Part shown: positions 26,401 through 37,900 of the stretch, one piece after another | How the letters are laid out: the number at the start of each line of letters is the position of its first letter | Position numbering within the stretch: position 1 is the first letter of the stretch | Source of the DNA: Fratercula arctica | Taxonomy: Eukaryota; Chordata; Aves; Charadriiformes; Alcidae | Direction of reading: 5' to 3' | DNA: 64,000 bases | NCBI GenBank assembly: GCA_947846985.1 | Contig: CANTUZ010000014.1 | Coordinates: forward strand, 13,040,778-13,104,777 | Program-made: the position numbers and the translations under genes | Notes under the pieces: model-generated | The model's input: only the letters and a program-made list of their open reading frames with translations | The model's database searches: none | Told to the model about the DNA's origin: nothing

Positions 26401-26636
26401 TCGCCTCAAGGTCCCCTCATCCCCCCCGCTCCCCCTCAGGGCCCCACCTCCGGCCCCCCGCTCCCCCTCAGGGCTCCCCGCCGCCTTCCCCGCCGCTCCC
26501 CGCTCACCTTGACGCGGTCCAGCTGCCTCACGACATGATCTCGACGGCCCCGCGGGCCCGGCCCGGCCGAGGAGCCGCCGGCCGGGCCCCGCTTTCCCCC
26601 TGGGCCGCCCCGCTCCGATTTCGAGCTGGGCGCCAT
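20468..26636 (-). CDS. DCAF15: DCAF15, DDB1- and CUL4-associated factor 15
   Basis: Substrate receptor of the CRL4 (CUL4-DDB1-DDA1) ubiquitin ligase; in human it is the target of aryl-sulfonamide degraders that recruit RBM39. Coding exons, 5' to 3': 26508-26636, 25570-25667, 25290-25425, 25078-25184, 24224-24363, 23938-24108, 22309-22788, 22104-22195, 21874-22002, 21665-21750, 21456-21560, 20651-20766, 20468-20523. All borders are GT/AG and the phases agree. Diagnostic segments: [134 protein letters not shown]. About 614 residues (human 600). In exon 7 the conserved AKAKEF block lies one frame off from both flanks: breaks near the G-runs at 22739-22748 and 22385-22393 cancel, and total exon length stays in phase. 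Confidence 0.95.
20815..21450. repeat. C-rich degenerate repeat in DCAF15 intron 11
   Basis: CCCCAAACTGCCCCC and CCCCAAATTGCCCCC motifs recur every 15-30 bases with interspersed C-runs. Confidence 0.75.
22800..23890. repeat. Higher-order minisatellite in DCAF15 intron 6
   Basis: Short GGGTCCTGGGG-type steps are organised in blocks of roughly 200-300 bases that share GAACACGAGAGGTCCCACAG, GAGAATATGGGGGG and CCCAAGGTGTCACAGAGG (near 23180, 23470 and 23705). Confidence 0.85.
24365..25075. repeat. GGGGGGACACAGGGTGGCAG minisatellite in DCAF15 intron 4
   Basis: A unit of about 22-28 bases with a variable G-run (GACACAGGGTGGCAGAAAGG, then GACACAGGGCGGCAGAGG). It fills the intron to within a few bases of the exon at 25078. 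Confidence 0.93.
25680..26500. repeat. CCCCTCAGGGCCCCCC repeat in DCAF15 intron 1
   Basis: Degenerate CTCAGGGTCCCCTCAG and CAGCCCCCCATCACCCCTCA units, steps of about 20-60 bases, with no stops on the plus strand. Not coding: the DCAF15 exons on either side are on the other strand. Confidence 0.8.
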
Positions 26637-26995
26637 TTTCCCCCGGCCCCCTCCGCTTCCGGAGCGCCGCGGCCCGCCGCCGACGGCCCGCCCACGCCGC
26701 GCGCCCATTGGCCGCCGCCCCGCCACCCTCGCCTCTCATTGGCAAACGCGGCCGCGCCCGGCAATCGCCCCGCGCCCCATTGGCCCGCCGCCGCCGTCAA
26801 TCCCCGCCGGGCCCCGCCCCGGCGAGGCGAGTCGACCAATGGGAAGCACGGCGGCCGCGCTGCGATTGGCCCAGCCTCCCGCCCATCCGCCCAGCGGCGG
26901 TTGCCATGGTGACGACGCACCGGCGGGAAGGGGCGGCGCCGTTGCCCCTGGCGACGGGGCTGCGCCGCGGGGGGAAATTCACCAAAACTCGGGTT
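26637..26995 (-). promoter_or_regulatory. DCAF15 CpG-island promoter
   Basis: CpG-rich, with at least five CCAAT/ATTGG boxes between 26700 and 26875 and a GGTTGCCATGGTGACGACGC segment near 26898 (X-box/RFX-like GTTGCCATGGTGAC). It ends only about 15 bases from the probable CC2D1A poly(A) signal, so the two minus-strand genes are nearly contiguous. Confidence 0.6.
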
Positions 26996-27010
26996 TTTCT
27001 CCTTAAAAAC

Positions 27011-27016
27011 TTTATA
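27011..27016 (-). terminator. Probable CC2D1A poly(A) signal (TATAAA variant)
   Basis: TATAAA on the minus strand in the A/T-richest patch downstream of the CC2D1A stop (27359-27361). No canonical AATAAA is seen between 27000 and 27358. TATAAA is a known weaker variant. Confidence 0.45.
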
Positions 27017-27358
27017 GATTTGTGTGCGACAGCACGACATTAACCCGTAGCGCGGCCCGGCCCCCCCCCGCCCCCCAGCGCCTCCCGGGGGTCAGGCACT
27101 TGGGGGGGGGGGTGGGGAGTAGGGGGGACCTGCTCTGGGGGGGCCCCAGGGGGGGCAAAGTGCTGTTGGGGGGGGGGGGGGGGGGGGGTCGGTGTCACCC
27201 TGTCGCCGGGGGGGGGGACACACCGCGGGGGGAGACACACGTAGCAGCTCTGATCCCTGTGATTGTCACCGCAGCACCGGGGGGGGGGACACACACACAT
27301 GGGGGGGTCCATATGTGTCCCCCCCCCAGCACCTGTGGCGGGGGGGCGGGGGGGGGGA

Positions 27359-28872
27359 TCATTGGCGGAGCTTCTGGAGCTGGAAGAGAAAAGGGGGGGG
27401 GTGGGGAGGGGGGGGTGAAGGATGGGGGGGGACGACATGGGACCCCTGGGGTGGGGGGGGACCCACAAAGGTGAAGGGGAGGGGATGACCCCCCTGAAGG
27501 GAGGGACACACCCAGGAGTGGGGGGGGGGCAGGGGGGAGCCCTGGGGGTGAAGGACGGGGGGGGGACGGACACCCCCCCAGGAGGGAGAGGGGGGCAGGG
27601 GGGAGCCCTGGGGGTGGGGTAGGGAACACACAACCCCCCAGGAGTGAAGGGGGGGGGGGGGGTGTCCCTGGGGGTGGGGGGAGAGCCCTGGAGTGAAGGG
27701 GAGTTGGGGGGGGGGGGTGATGCTGGGGTTGGGGCCCCCCCTCCCCAAAAAAAAACGGGCCCCCACCTCGCTCTCCACCAGGTTCCTCTTGTAAAGCGCT
27801 TCCTTGGCCGCCTCCTGCCCAGAGCAGCCGTCAGGGGGGGGGGGGTGGGACCCCCCCACCTCGAAACAGCAGCGGGGGGGGGGGTGACAGGGCACCCCCG
27901 GGGGGGGGGGACACACAAGGGGGGGTGCGGGGGGGGGCACAGGGGGGGCTGCCTCACCCGGTTGCCCTCGGTGCCCAGGCGCCGCGCGGCCTCGGTGTAG
28001 AGCTGCAGGTACCGCTCCAGCTGCGCCTGGTACTCTGGGGGGGGGGATGGGGGGGGGACAAGGGCAGGGGGAGAAGGGGGAAAGGAAGAGGAAAGAAGGG
28101 AAAAAAGGGGGGGGGGAAGAAGGGGGGGGAAGAGAGGGGGGGGGGAGAAAGGGGGGGGAAGGAAGGGGGGGGGAGAAAGGGGGGGGGGGGAAGGGGGGGG
28201 AAAGAAGGGGGGGGAAGAAGGGGGAAGGAAAAAGGGGGGGGGAAAGGGGGGGGGAAAGGGGGGGGGGGGAAAGGGGGGGGGGAAAGGGGGGGGGGAAAGG
28301 GGGGGGGAAAGGGGGGGGGGAAAGGGGGGGGGGAAAGGGGGGGGGGAAAGGGGGGGGGGAAAGGGGGGGGGGGAAAAGGGGGGGGGAAAGGGGGGGGGGG
28401 AAAAGGGGGGGGGGGAAAGGGGAGGGGGAAAAGGGAGGGGGAAAAGGGGGGGGGAAAAGGGAGGGGGAAAAGGGAGGGGGAAAAGGGGGGGGGAAAGAAG
28501 GGGGGGGGGAAAAGGGGGGGGAAAGGGGGGGGAAAAAAGGGGAAAGAAAAAGGATGGGAAGAAGGACAAAGGGGGGGAAGAAGGCCAAAGGGGGGAAGAA
28601 GGAAGGAATAATGTGTCTTGGGGGGTGGCGGGGGGTGGTCCCGGTGCCCCCCCCCCGGTGGCCCAGCCCCTCACCTGCGTGGCCGGGGGGGGGCCGCCGC
28701 GCTGCAGCGCAGGCGCAGGTCGTGGCTGCGGCGCACGAGCTCCTGGTGCTGCTGCCGCAGCTCGGGGGGCACCGGCCGCCGCGCCTGGGTGTGCGCCAGC
28801 ATCTGGGGGGGGGGGGACACATGGGGGACACACACACACGGCCGTGAGGGGGGGGGGGCACACAGAGACACA

Positions 28873-28903
<31 letters not shown>

Positions 28904-31900
28904 GACACGGCCCTCACCTTCCTCTCCAGCTTCTCGCGGTCGAAGGCCAGCAGGTTGAGGCTGGGCAGGGGGGGCACGGCCCTGCTGGGGGGGGGGGAGG
29001 ATGAGGAGGGGGCGCTGGGCCCCCCCCCGGCACCCCCAGCTCAGCCCCCGCTGTGTCCCCAGCCCTGCCGGGGGGGGCTGGGAGGAATTGGGGGGGGGGG
29101 GGGGTGTCAGGAGACCCTCCCCTCCTCGCTCTGCTCCTCCGTGTGATGCCCTTCCTCCTCCTCCTCCCCATCCTCCTCCTCCTCATCCTCCTCCTCCTCC
29201 TCATCCTCCTCCTCCCCCTCATCATCCTCCTCCTCCTCCTCATCCTCCTCCTTCCTCCTCATCCTCCTCCTTCCTCCTCCTTCCTCCTCCTCCTACTCAT
29301 CCTCCTCCTCATCCTCCTCCTCGGGGGGGGGGGGGCGTAATTCCCACCCTCTCCCGGCTGCCAAACGGGTCTCAGCAGCCGGACACCCCCGGGATTGGGG
29401 ACACCCCTGGAAGCGGGGACAAACCCCCCACCCCCCCCCCCCCCGCCCCAACCCCGGGATCAGGGATGGCCCAGGAGGAGGGACAAGGGGACAGTGAAGG
29501 GCACCGTGTCCCCGTCCCAGCCCTTTGGGTGGTCCCCGAAGGCGGGGGACGAGCCCCCGGTGTGTGTGTGTGTGTCCCCCGGCGTGTGCCCCCCCCCCGG
29601 CACTCACCTGCTGTTCCCCTCCTTGGCGGGGGCCGCGGCCGGTTTGGGTTTGGGGACGGCGACCTGCGGGAAAAGCCGGGATCCAGAAGGTTTTTCCCCG
29701 CCCCTCCGGGGGGTTAATTAAGGGACGGGGGCCCCGGGGCACCGTGCGGTGGCCACCGCGGTGCTTACGGTGGCCACGGGGCCGGGGTCGATGACGAGCC
29801 ACCGCTCCGTCCTGGTCTCCAGCTGCTGGCAGCTCAGCGGCTCCCGGATCCGCAGCGTCACCTCCAGCTTCCCCCCCGTGGGCCGGCGCCCGTCCAGCAG
29901 CTGGGAGAGACGGGACACGGCCTTAACGAACCCGGAGACGCACGGGATCTCCTTAACGAACCCGGAGACACATGGGATCCCGTTAACGAAGCGGAGAGCC
30001 GAGGGGAATGTCATTAATGAACCGGAGAGCTGAGAGGAATCCCGTTCCCAAAGCGGAGGGAATCCCATCTCTGACCCAGAAAGTGGAGGGAAATCCCATC
30101 CCAAACTCGAGGGAATCCTGTCCCCTCCCTGGCAAGCGGAGGAATCCCATCCCAAACTCGAGGGAATCCCATCTCCGACCCGGAGAGCAGAGGGAATCCC
30201 ATCCCAAACTCGAGGGAATCCTGTCCCAAACTCGAGGGAATCCTGTCCCCTCCTTGGCAAGTGGAGGAATCCCATCCCAAACTCGAGGGAATCCCATCCC
30301 AAAGTGGAGGGAATCTCATCCCAAAGCCGAGGGAATCCTGTCCCCTCCTTGGCAAGTGGAGGAATCCCATCCCAAAGCCGAGGGAATCCCATCCCAAACT
30401 CAAAGGAATCCCATCTCCGACCCGGAGAGCAGAGGGAATCCCATCCCAAACTCGAGGGAATCCCATCTCCGACCCGGAGAGCAGAGGGAATCCCATCCCA
30501 AACTCGAGGGAATCCTGTCCCCTCCTTGGCAAGTGGAGGAATCCCATCCCAAAGTGGAGGGAATCCCATCCCAAAGCCGAGGGAATCCTGTCCCCTCCTT
30601 GGCAAGCGGAGGAATCCCATCCCAAAGCCGAGGGAATCCCATCCCAAACTCGAGGGAATCCCATCCCAAAACTTGAGGGAATCCTGTCCCCTCCTTGGCA
30701 AGCGGAGGAATCCCATCCCAAAGCTGAGGGAATGCCGTCCCGAAGCCAAGGGAATCCCATCCCAAAGCCGAGGGAATGCCATTACAAACCCGAGGGAATC
30801 CCGTCCCAAAGCCGAGGGAATGGCATCCTGAAGCCGAGGGAATGCCGTCCCAAAGCCGAGGGAATCCCGTCCCCCCCCAGCCGTCCCCCCCCTCACCTCC
30901 AGGATCTCCCGGACCTCGCAGGCCGTCTCCAGCGCCGCCAGCTTCAGCTGCGCCGTGCCCAGGACGCGATCCGGACGGAAGAGACCCCTGGGAGAGCGGA
31001 GGAGGAGGGGGGGTGACACGGGGGGGGGAGTGTGACACGGGAGGGGGGGGACACACACACACACACACACACACACCCCCCCCACACACCCCCCGTCCCC
31101 GGGGGGGGGTCTCTTACCCTTTATGCGCCACCTCGAACTTGATGCCTTTGGTCTGCAGGACGCGGCGCAGCCCCCGGTGCCCCCGGTTCATGAAGAGCTT
31201 GAATTGCTCCCGGAATTCTGCCGGGGGAGCGGGAGCCCCGTTAATTACACACAACCCCCCCCCCCCCACAAACCTCGTCACGCTAACGACCGTCCCCCCC
31301 CCCCCCCCCCCTGCCAACCGCCAGGGAAGGGCGGAACGGGGCCGTTACCGGGAGAATCGGTGTTTTTGACCACGTTGGTCTTGTCCTTCTGCGCTTCCTC
31401 CTGCCGAGGCGAAGGCGGGGGGGCGAGGATGAGGATGAGGATGGATGGGGGGGGGGACGGATGGGGACGGGGGGGGACGGGGGGGGGGGGGACACAGCGC
31501 CACCGACTCACCGCGTTGGGGTAGGGGAACTCGAAGCGCACGAAGGCGTCCAGGTCGCTGGGAGCCACCCCTGAGGGCGGAGGCGGCGTGAGCACCGCCA
31601 TGGCGGCACCGGCCACCGCCGCGGCTCCGGCTGGGTGTCCCTGTCCCTGTGTCCCTGTGTCCCTGGGTGTCCCTGGGTGTCCCTGTCCCCCCTCCCTGTG
31701 TCCCTGCGTGTCCCTGGGTGTCCCTGTCCCCCCTCCCGGTGTCCCTGGGTGTTCCTGGGTGTCCCTGTCCCGTCTGTCCCCCCCCAAGCCACATCCCCGA
31801 GTCCCAGCATGTCCCCACGGAGGAGGAGCGGCACGTTAACGAGGCCCAGCAGTTAATTAAAGAGGAGGAGGAAGACGAGGAGGAGGAGGAGGAGGAAGAC

Positions 31901-34900
31901 GAGGAGGAAGAGGAAGACGAGGAGGAGGAGGAAGACGAGGAGGAGGAGGAAGACGAGGAGGAGGAGGAAGACGAGGAGGAGGAAGAGGAGGAGGAGGAGG
32001 GGGAGGAGGAGGAGGAGGAGAGGAGGAGGAGGAGAGAGGAGGAGGAGGAGGAGGAGGAGGAGGAGGAGGAGGAGGAACGAGGAGGAGGAACGAGGAGGAG
32101 GAACGAGGAGGAAGAACGAGGAGGAAGAGGAAGAACGAGGAGGAAGAACGAGGAGGAAGAACGAGGAGGAAGAACGAGGAGGAAGACGAGGATTGCCGAC
32201 GGGCACCCGCGACGGGCAGCGGGAGAACCCCAGGGCAAGGATCCCCCGCCGGCAGCCACGAGCCTTCCGGGACGATGCCGAGGGGAGCGATTCCAGAGGA
32301 AATCTCCGGAATCGCGGCCATCCCCCCCCCCCCCGGCCCTGTTTTCTCTCACCTGGCGGCGCCGGGAGGTTGATGCCCTTGACGATGGCCAGGAGCAGGT
32401 CGCTGCTGCTCAGCTCCGGGAAGGTCCTGGGGAGGGAAGGGGGGGGGATAATCCCGCCGGATCCCGCCGGAGCGCACGCCCCCCCCCCGACCCCCACCCC
32501 ACCCCCCCCCCCCCCCCCGTTACTTGATGACGCTGAAGGTTCGCTGCTCGTAGCGGTACTTGGGGGGGGGGGAGCCCCGGGCGTGCGCCTGCTTCAGCAG
32601 CTCCATGTTCTGCCGGCAGTCCTCGGCCAGCCGCTCGAACCTGCCCGCAGAGGCCGAAGGCACCAGCCTCATCCTCCTCCCCACCACCGTCCTTCATCCT
32701 CCTCCCCACCACCGTCCTTCATCCTCCTCCCCACCACCGTCCTCATCCTCCCTCCCTGCCACCGTCCTCATCCTCCCTCCCCGCCACCATCCTCATCCTC
32801 CCCTGCCACCGGCCTCATCGTCCTCCCCACCGTCCTTCATCCTCCTCCCCACCACCATCCTCCTCCTCCCCCACCACCGTCCTTCATCCTCCCCACCATC
32901 GTCCTCGCCCTGCTGCCCGCTACCATCCTCATCCTCCCTCACCGCCATCCTTCATCCTCCTCCCCACCACCGTCCTTCATCCTCCTCCCCACCACCACCA
33001 TCCTCATCCTCCCTCACTGCCATCCTTCATCCTCCTCCCCACCACCGTCCTTCATCCTCCTCCCCACCACCGTCCTTCATCCTCCTCCCCGCCACCGTCC
33101 TCATCCTCCCTCCCCGCCACCGTCCTCATCCTCCTCCCCGCCACCGTCCTTCATCCTCCTCCCCGCCACCATCCTCATCCTGCTGCCCGCTACCAGCCTC
33201 ATCCTCCCTCACCGCCATCCTTCATCCTCCCACCACCACCATCCTCATCCTCCTCCCCGTCACCGGCCTTCATCCTCCCCCATCACCCTCATCCTTCTCC
33301 CCGCCACCGTCCTCATCCTCCTCCTCACCGGCCTGATCCTTCCCTGCCGCTGGCCTCATCCTCCTCCCCCCCCCTCCTCATCCTCCCCCCCCCGCAGGCA
33401 GGAGGGGTCACTGGGGGGGGTTCCTGCCCCCCACGTCCCTCCCCACGGACTCACTTGGTCGTCTCCGCGATGTTCCCCAGGTGGGTGAACTGCCGGGAGT
33501 AACTCACGCACATCTGGGGGGGAGGAAGAGGGAGAGGCGGGGGAAGGGGGGGGGGAAAGAGGGGGGGGGGGGAAGAGGAGCGGGGGGAAGAGGCCCCAAA
33601 CCCTTCCTCCTCCTCCTCCCTACCCTTCCTCCTCCTCCTCCCTACCCTTCCTTCCTCCTCCTCCCTACCCTTCCTTCCTCCTCCTCCCTACCCTTCCTCC
33701 TCCTCCTCCCTACCCTTCCTCCTCCTCCTCCCTACCCTTCCTTCCTCCTCCTCCCTACCCTTCCTTCCTCCTCCTCCTTACCCTTCCTCCTCCTCCTCCC
33801 TACCCTTCCTCCTTCTCCTCCCTACCCTTCCTCCTCCTCCTCCCTACCCTTCCTTCCTCCTCCTCCCTACCCTTCCTTCCTCCTCCTCCTTACCCTTCCT
33901 CCTCCTCCTCCCTACCCTTCCTTCCTCCTCCTCCCTACCCTTCCTCCTCCTCCTCCCTACCCTTCCTCCTCCTCCTCCCTACCCTTCCTTCCTCCTCCTC
34001 CCTACCCTTCCTCCTCCTCCCTACCCTTCCTCCTCTTCCTCCCTACCCTTCCTTCCTCCTCCCTACCCTTCCTCCTCTTCCTCCCTACCCTTCCTTCCTC
34101 CTCCCTACCCTTCCTTCCTCCTCCCTACCCTTCCTTCCCTGCCTATGGCGAGGAAGACCCCTGCGCCCCCCCCCGTCATGCTCGCCCCCCCGTGGCATCC
34201 TGCCCGGCTCGTTTTCTCCATTTCTCCCCAAACGTGGCCGAAATCCCCCCATTTCCCGGAGGTTCCCGCTACCTCGTGCTGCTGCCGGATGAGCTTCACC
34301 AGCTCCAGGTACTGCCCGGCCGCCTCGGGGGGGACGCGCACCCCCCGCCCCGGCACCAGCACAAAGTCCTCCTTGTTCACGGGGGCTTCGGGCACCTGCC
34401 GGGGTTGGGGGGCGGGTTGGATCGGATCGGATCCCTGTGATGGGGGGGATCGGATCGGATCCCTGTGATGGGACGGGGGGGGACTGGATCCCTATGATGG
34501 GGGGGGGGATCGGATCCCTGGGATGGGGGGGGATCGGATCGGATCCCTGCGATGGGATCGGGGGGGACTGGATCCCTACGATGGGGGGGGGATCGGATCC
34601 CTGGGATGGGACGGGCGGGAACTGGATCCCTACAATGGGGGGGGGGATTGGATCCCTGGGATGGGACGGGGGGGGGACTGGATCCCTGGGATGGGACGGG
34701 GGGGATCGGACCCCTGGGATTGGGGGGTGACAGACCCCTGCGATGTGGGGGGGGGATGAGGTCGGACCCCTGCGACGGGGAGCCCGGAGGAGCCCACGGA
34801 GCTAAACCCCCCCCCCGGCCCCCCCACACCTTGGCGATGTCGACGGGCAGGCCGGCGCGGGAGGCGGCGAGGAGGGGCTCCAGCCCCTTGGCCTGGCGCA

Positions 34901-37900
34901 GGAAGAGCTTGGCCCCCTCCATGTCGTTCTTCTGCTTCGCCCCCAGCGCCGCCTCCAGCAGCCGCCGCCGCCGGCCCTCCAGGAACTGCAGCTGCTGCTG
35001 CGCTGGGGGGGGGGCAAGGTGGGGGGGGGGGGGGAAATGGGGGGGCTGGGGCTACCGGCACCCCAGTTCCCCTCATCCCCCGGCACCCCAGTCCCCCCCG
35101 GCACCCCCATCCCCCTTGTCCCTCAGCATCACGGTCCCCTTCGCCCCCCCGGTGTCCCCTTTTACCCCCCCAGCACCCGTCCCTTGCCCCCCCGGTACCC
35201 CCATCTCCCTTGTCCCCCCTGGTGCCCCCTTTTACACCCCCCAGCACCCGTCCCTTGCCCCCCAGGTACCCCCATTCCCCTCACCCCTCCCCATACCCCC
35301 ATTGCCCCCCCCCCCAGCACCCCGTCCCCCTCTGCCCCCCAGCATCCCCTTTGCCCCCCAGCACCTCAGTCCCTTTCCCCCCTCCTCGGCACCCCATTTT
35401 ACCCCCCCAGCACCCATTCCTTGCCCCCCCCAGCACCCCCGTCCCCCTCAACCCCCCTGGTATCCCCCTCACACCCCAGTCCCCCTCTGCCCGCCCCCGC
35501 CCCCCAGCGTGGGTCGGGGCCGGTACCTTTGGGGGTGGTTTTGGGGGGGGGTTTGGCAGGATTGGGGGGGGCGGCGGGGGCCCGGGGGGGCGGCGGGGGC
35601 TGCTGGGGGGCTCTCGCCGGGGCAGGGCGGGTGGGCGGCTGCAACAGAGGGTCGGCGTCAGAGGGGGGGAAACGCCAAACATCCCCCCCTCGACACCCCT
35701 CCCTGCGCCCGGTTCGGGTCCCTATGGCGAGGGGGGGGAAAGGGGGTCCCCGAGCCCCCAGAATCCCCGACCTTCGCCTCCTCGGTGCCTTCATCCTCCT
35801 CCTCCTCACGGTCCTCCCTGCTGGCCAGCTTCATGGCCGCCTCCAGCGCCCCGGCCAGGCTCTGCTCCGCCGCCGGCGCCTCCGTCCCCTGGATGGGCTG
35901 GAAACCTGCCGGGGGGTGGGCGAAAGGGGGAAGGTTGGGGGGGGCACCGAAGGCTTCCCCCCCCCCTCCCCGACCCCCCACCCCACCCTCATTGCGCCCG
36001 GGATCTTCCTCCCTCACCAGTGTCGGGGAAACGGGGGGAAAAAAAATACCTGGCGGAACAGGCAACTCGGAGAAATCCACGCTTTTGCCGGCTCTGTGGG
36101 CGCGGATGGCGTCGCGGTATTGCTGGAAGGGGAAAGGTGGGGGGGGGTTAAGCCGGGGAGGGGGGTGACGGTGGCTCCGGCGGTGTCACCGGGGCGGGGG
36201 GGTGGTGTGCCAGACCTTGACGATGCGCTCGTGCATGCGGGCTTTGCGGTCGTCCCCCCGGCTCTTGGCCGCCGCCGCTGCCGCCTGGTACCGCTCCATC
36301 CTCTGCTGCAGCGCCTCCAGCGCGTCCCGCGGGGCCGGGGGGGGCTCTGTTTTTGGAGGGGGGGCGGGGGGGGGGGAGAGAACCCGAGGAAAAGCTTCAG
36401 TCGTTTCTTCTTTTTCTTTCCATTTGCCTTTTTTTGGGGAGGAATTTGGGTGGGGGGAGGTGTTGGGGGGTGTTAGGAATTTGCCATCGGGGGTTTCGAC
36501 CTGCGGCGGGAGACGGCGGTTTCGCTGCCGGGGCGGGTGGGACGGGGCCGGGCGACGGCGGGTCCTCGGGCAGCGGGTCTGCGGGGAGGGGGGGAACCAT
36601 CAGCGCCCGAAAAACACCGAAAACCACCCCCCCGGGACCAGCAGAACTGCCACGGGGGCTGGTTTTTTGGTTTTTTTGGGTTTTTTTTTTGGCCCCTTCG
36701 GTCTCACCGGGAGGCGGCGGGACGTCGCTCAGCGCCACTGGCCGGCCCTGCCCCGCCGCCTCCAGCAGGGCATCGAAACTCTGAAAAACCAGGAGAAAAG
36801 AGGGGGGGAAAAAAATAAAATAAAATAAATAAAATAAAATCCGACTCTTTTTCGGTCCGGAGTTTTGCAGCCGGCCCAGCTGACCCTCCTTTGGCTCCAG
36901 AAGCGGCGAAAAAGGGGGAGATTGTCGGCGACATCCAACGGGGAGGGAAACGCCGGCCCCGCGGCCGTTACCTTTGCCACCCGGTAGAACTTGGTGGCCG
37001 CCTCCAGGTCGCCGCGCTGCTTGGCTTGCAGCGCCGCCAGCTTGTAGCCCCGCTGCCGGTCCCGCAGCAGCGCCTCGGCCCCCTCCGAGCCTGGGGGAGC
37101 GGAGAGGAGAGGGGTTTGCCCCCATTAGCCGTGGCAGGGCCGGGGGGGGGGGGGGGGGGGCGAGGAAAATGGCCACCTCCGGAGCGGGAGAAGGAGCCAA
37201 AGCCTTACCCGGGCGAGGAGCCGGCGATGGAGGAGCCGGTTTTGGCTCCGGAGGGGTGATGGGAAGAAGCGGGGGCGGCTGCGGGGAGCCGGGGCGGGCG
37301 GCGGGCAGGGGGGCAGCCGGGGGGGGCCGCGGGGAGGTCGCCCCCTTCCCCAGCGCCACCGGGGGTGGAATTTCCTCCTCGTCGATCTTTTTCCCCTTGC
37401 GGACGGAGGCCAGCATGTTCTCCAGCGTCTGGAAGGGAGAGGGAGAAGGTGGGGGGGGGGGGGGAAACTCGCCACTGCTCCGATATTCCTCCCTGGAAAG
37501 AGAAAGCTGGGAGCTGGCTTTCCTCCGGAGCCGCCGGAGCTGGGAAAACCCGGCGTCTGCCTGCAAACAGCACCCAAACTCCGGGGGTTTGTCACCCGTC
37601 GGGGATCCAGCCCCAAAATCCTCCTTTCCCCCCCTCCAAAAACCTCTTCCGCCGCCTCCTCCCCCAGCCCCTGCGGGGATTCCTGCTCTGCCGGCGGATG
37701 AAATCCGAGGGGAAGGGTGAGCGCTGCCCCGGGGGGGTCCCGAAAAACCCGCCGAAGGGTGACAAACGTCACCTGCGCTCAAGTCACAGCCCAGAGGCGA
37801 CGCCAGGCCCCGCTTGGGGGGCGGGGGGGCGGCTCCGCACCAAAAGGGGGGGGTGCAGGAAAGACCAGAAGGGGCTTAACCCTGGGCCGGGGGGGGGAAA

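Noticed and set aside
28040..28615. Gly/Lys-rich protein frame
   Set aside because: Translation of the G8-10 A3 polypurine intron tract.
31649..32527. Poly-Glu protein frame
   Set aside because: Translation of the GAGGAGGAA tract in CC2D1A intron 18; the exons on both sides are on the other strand.
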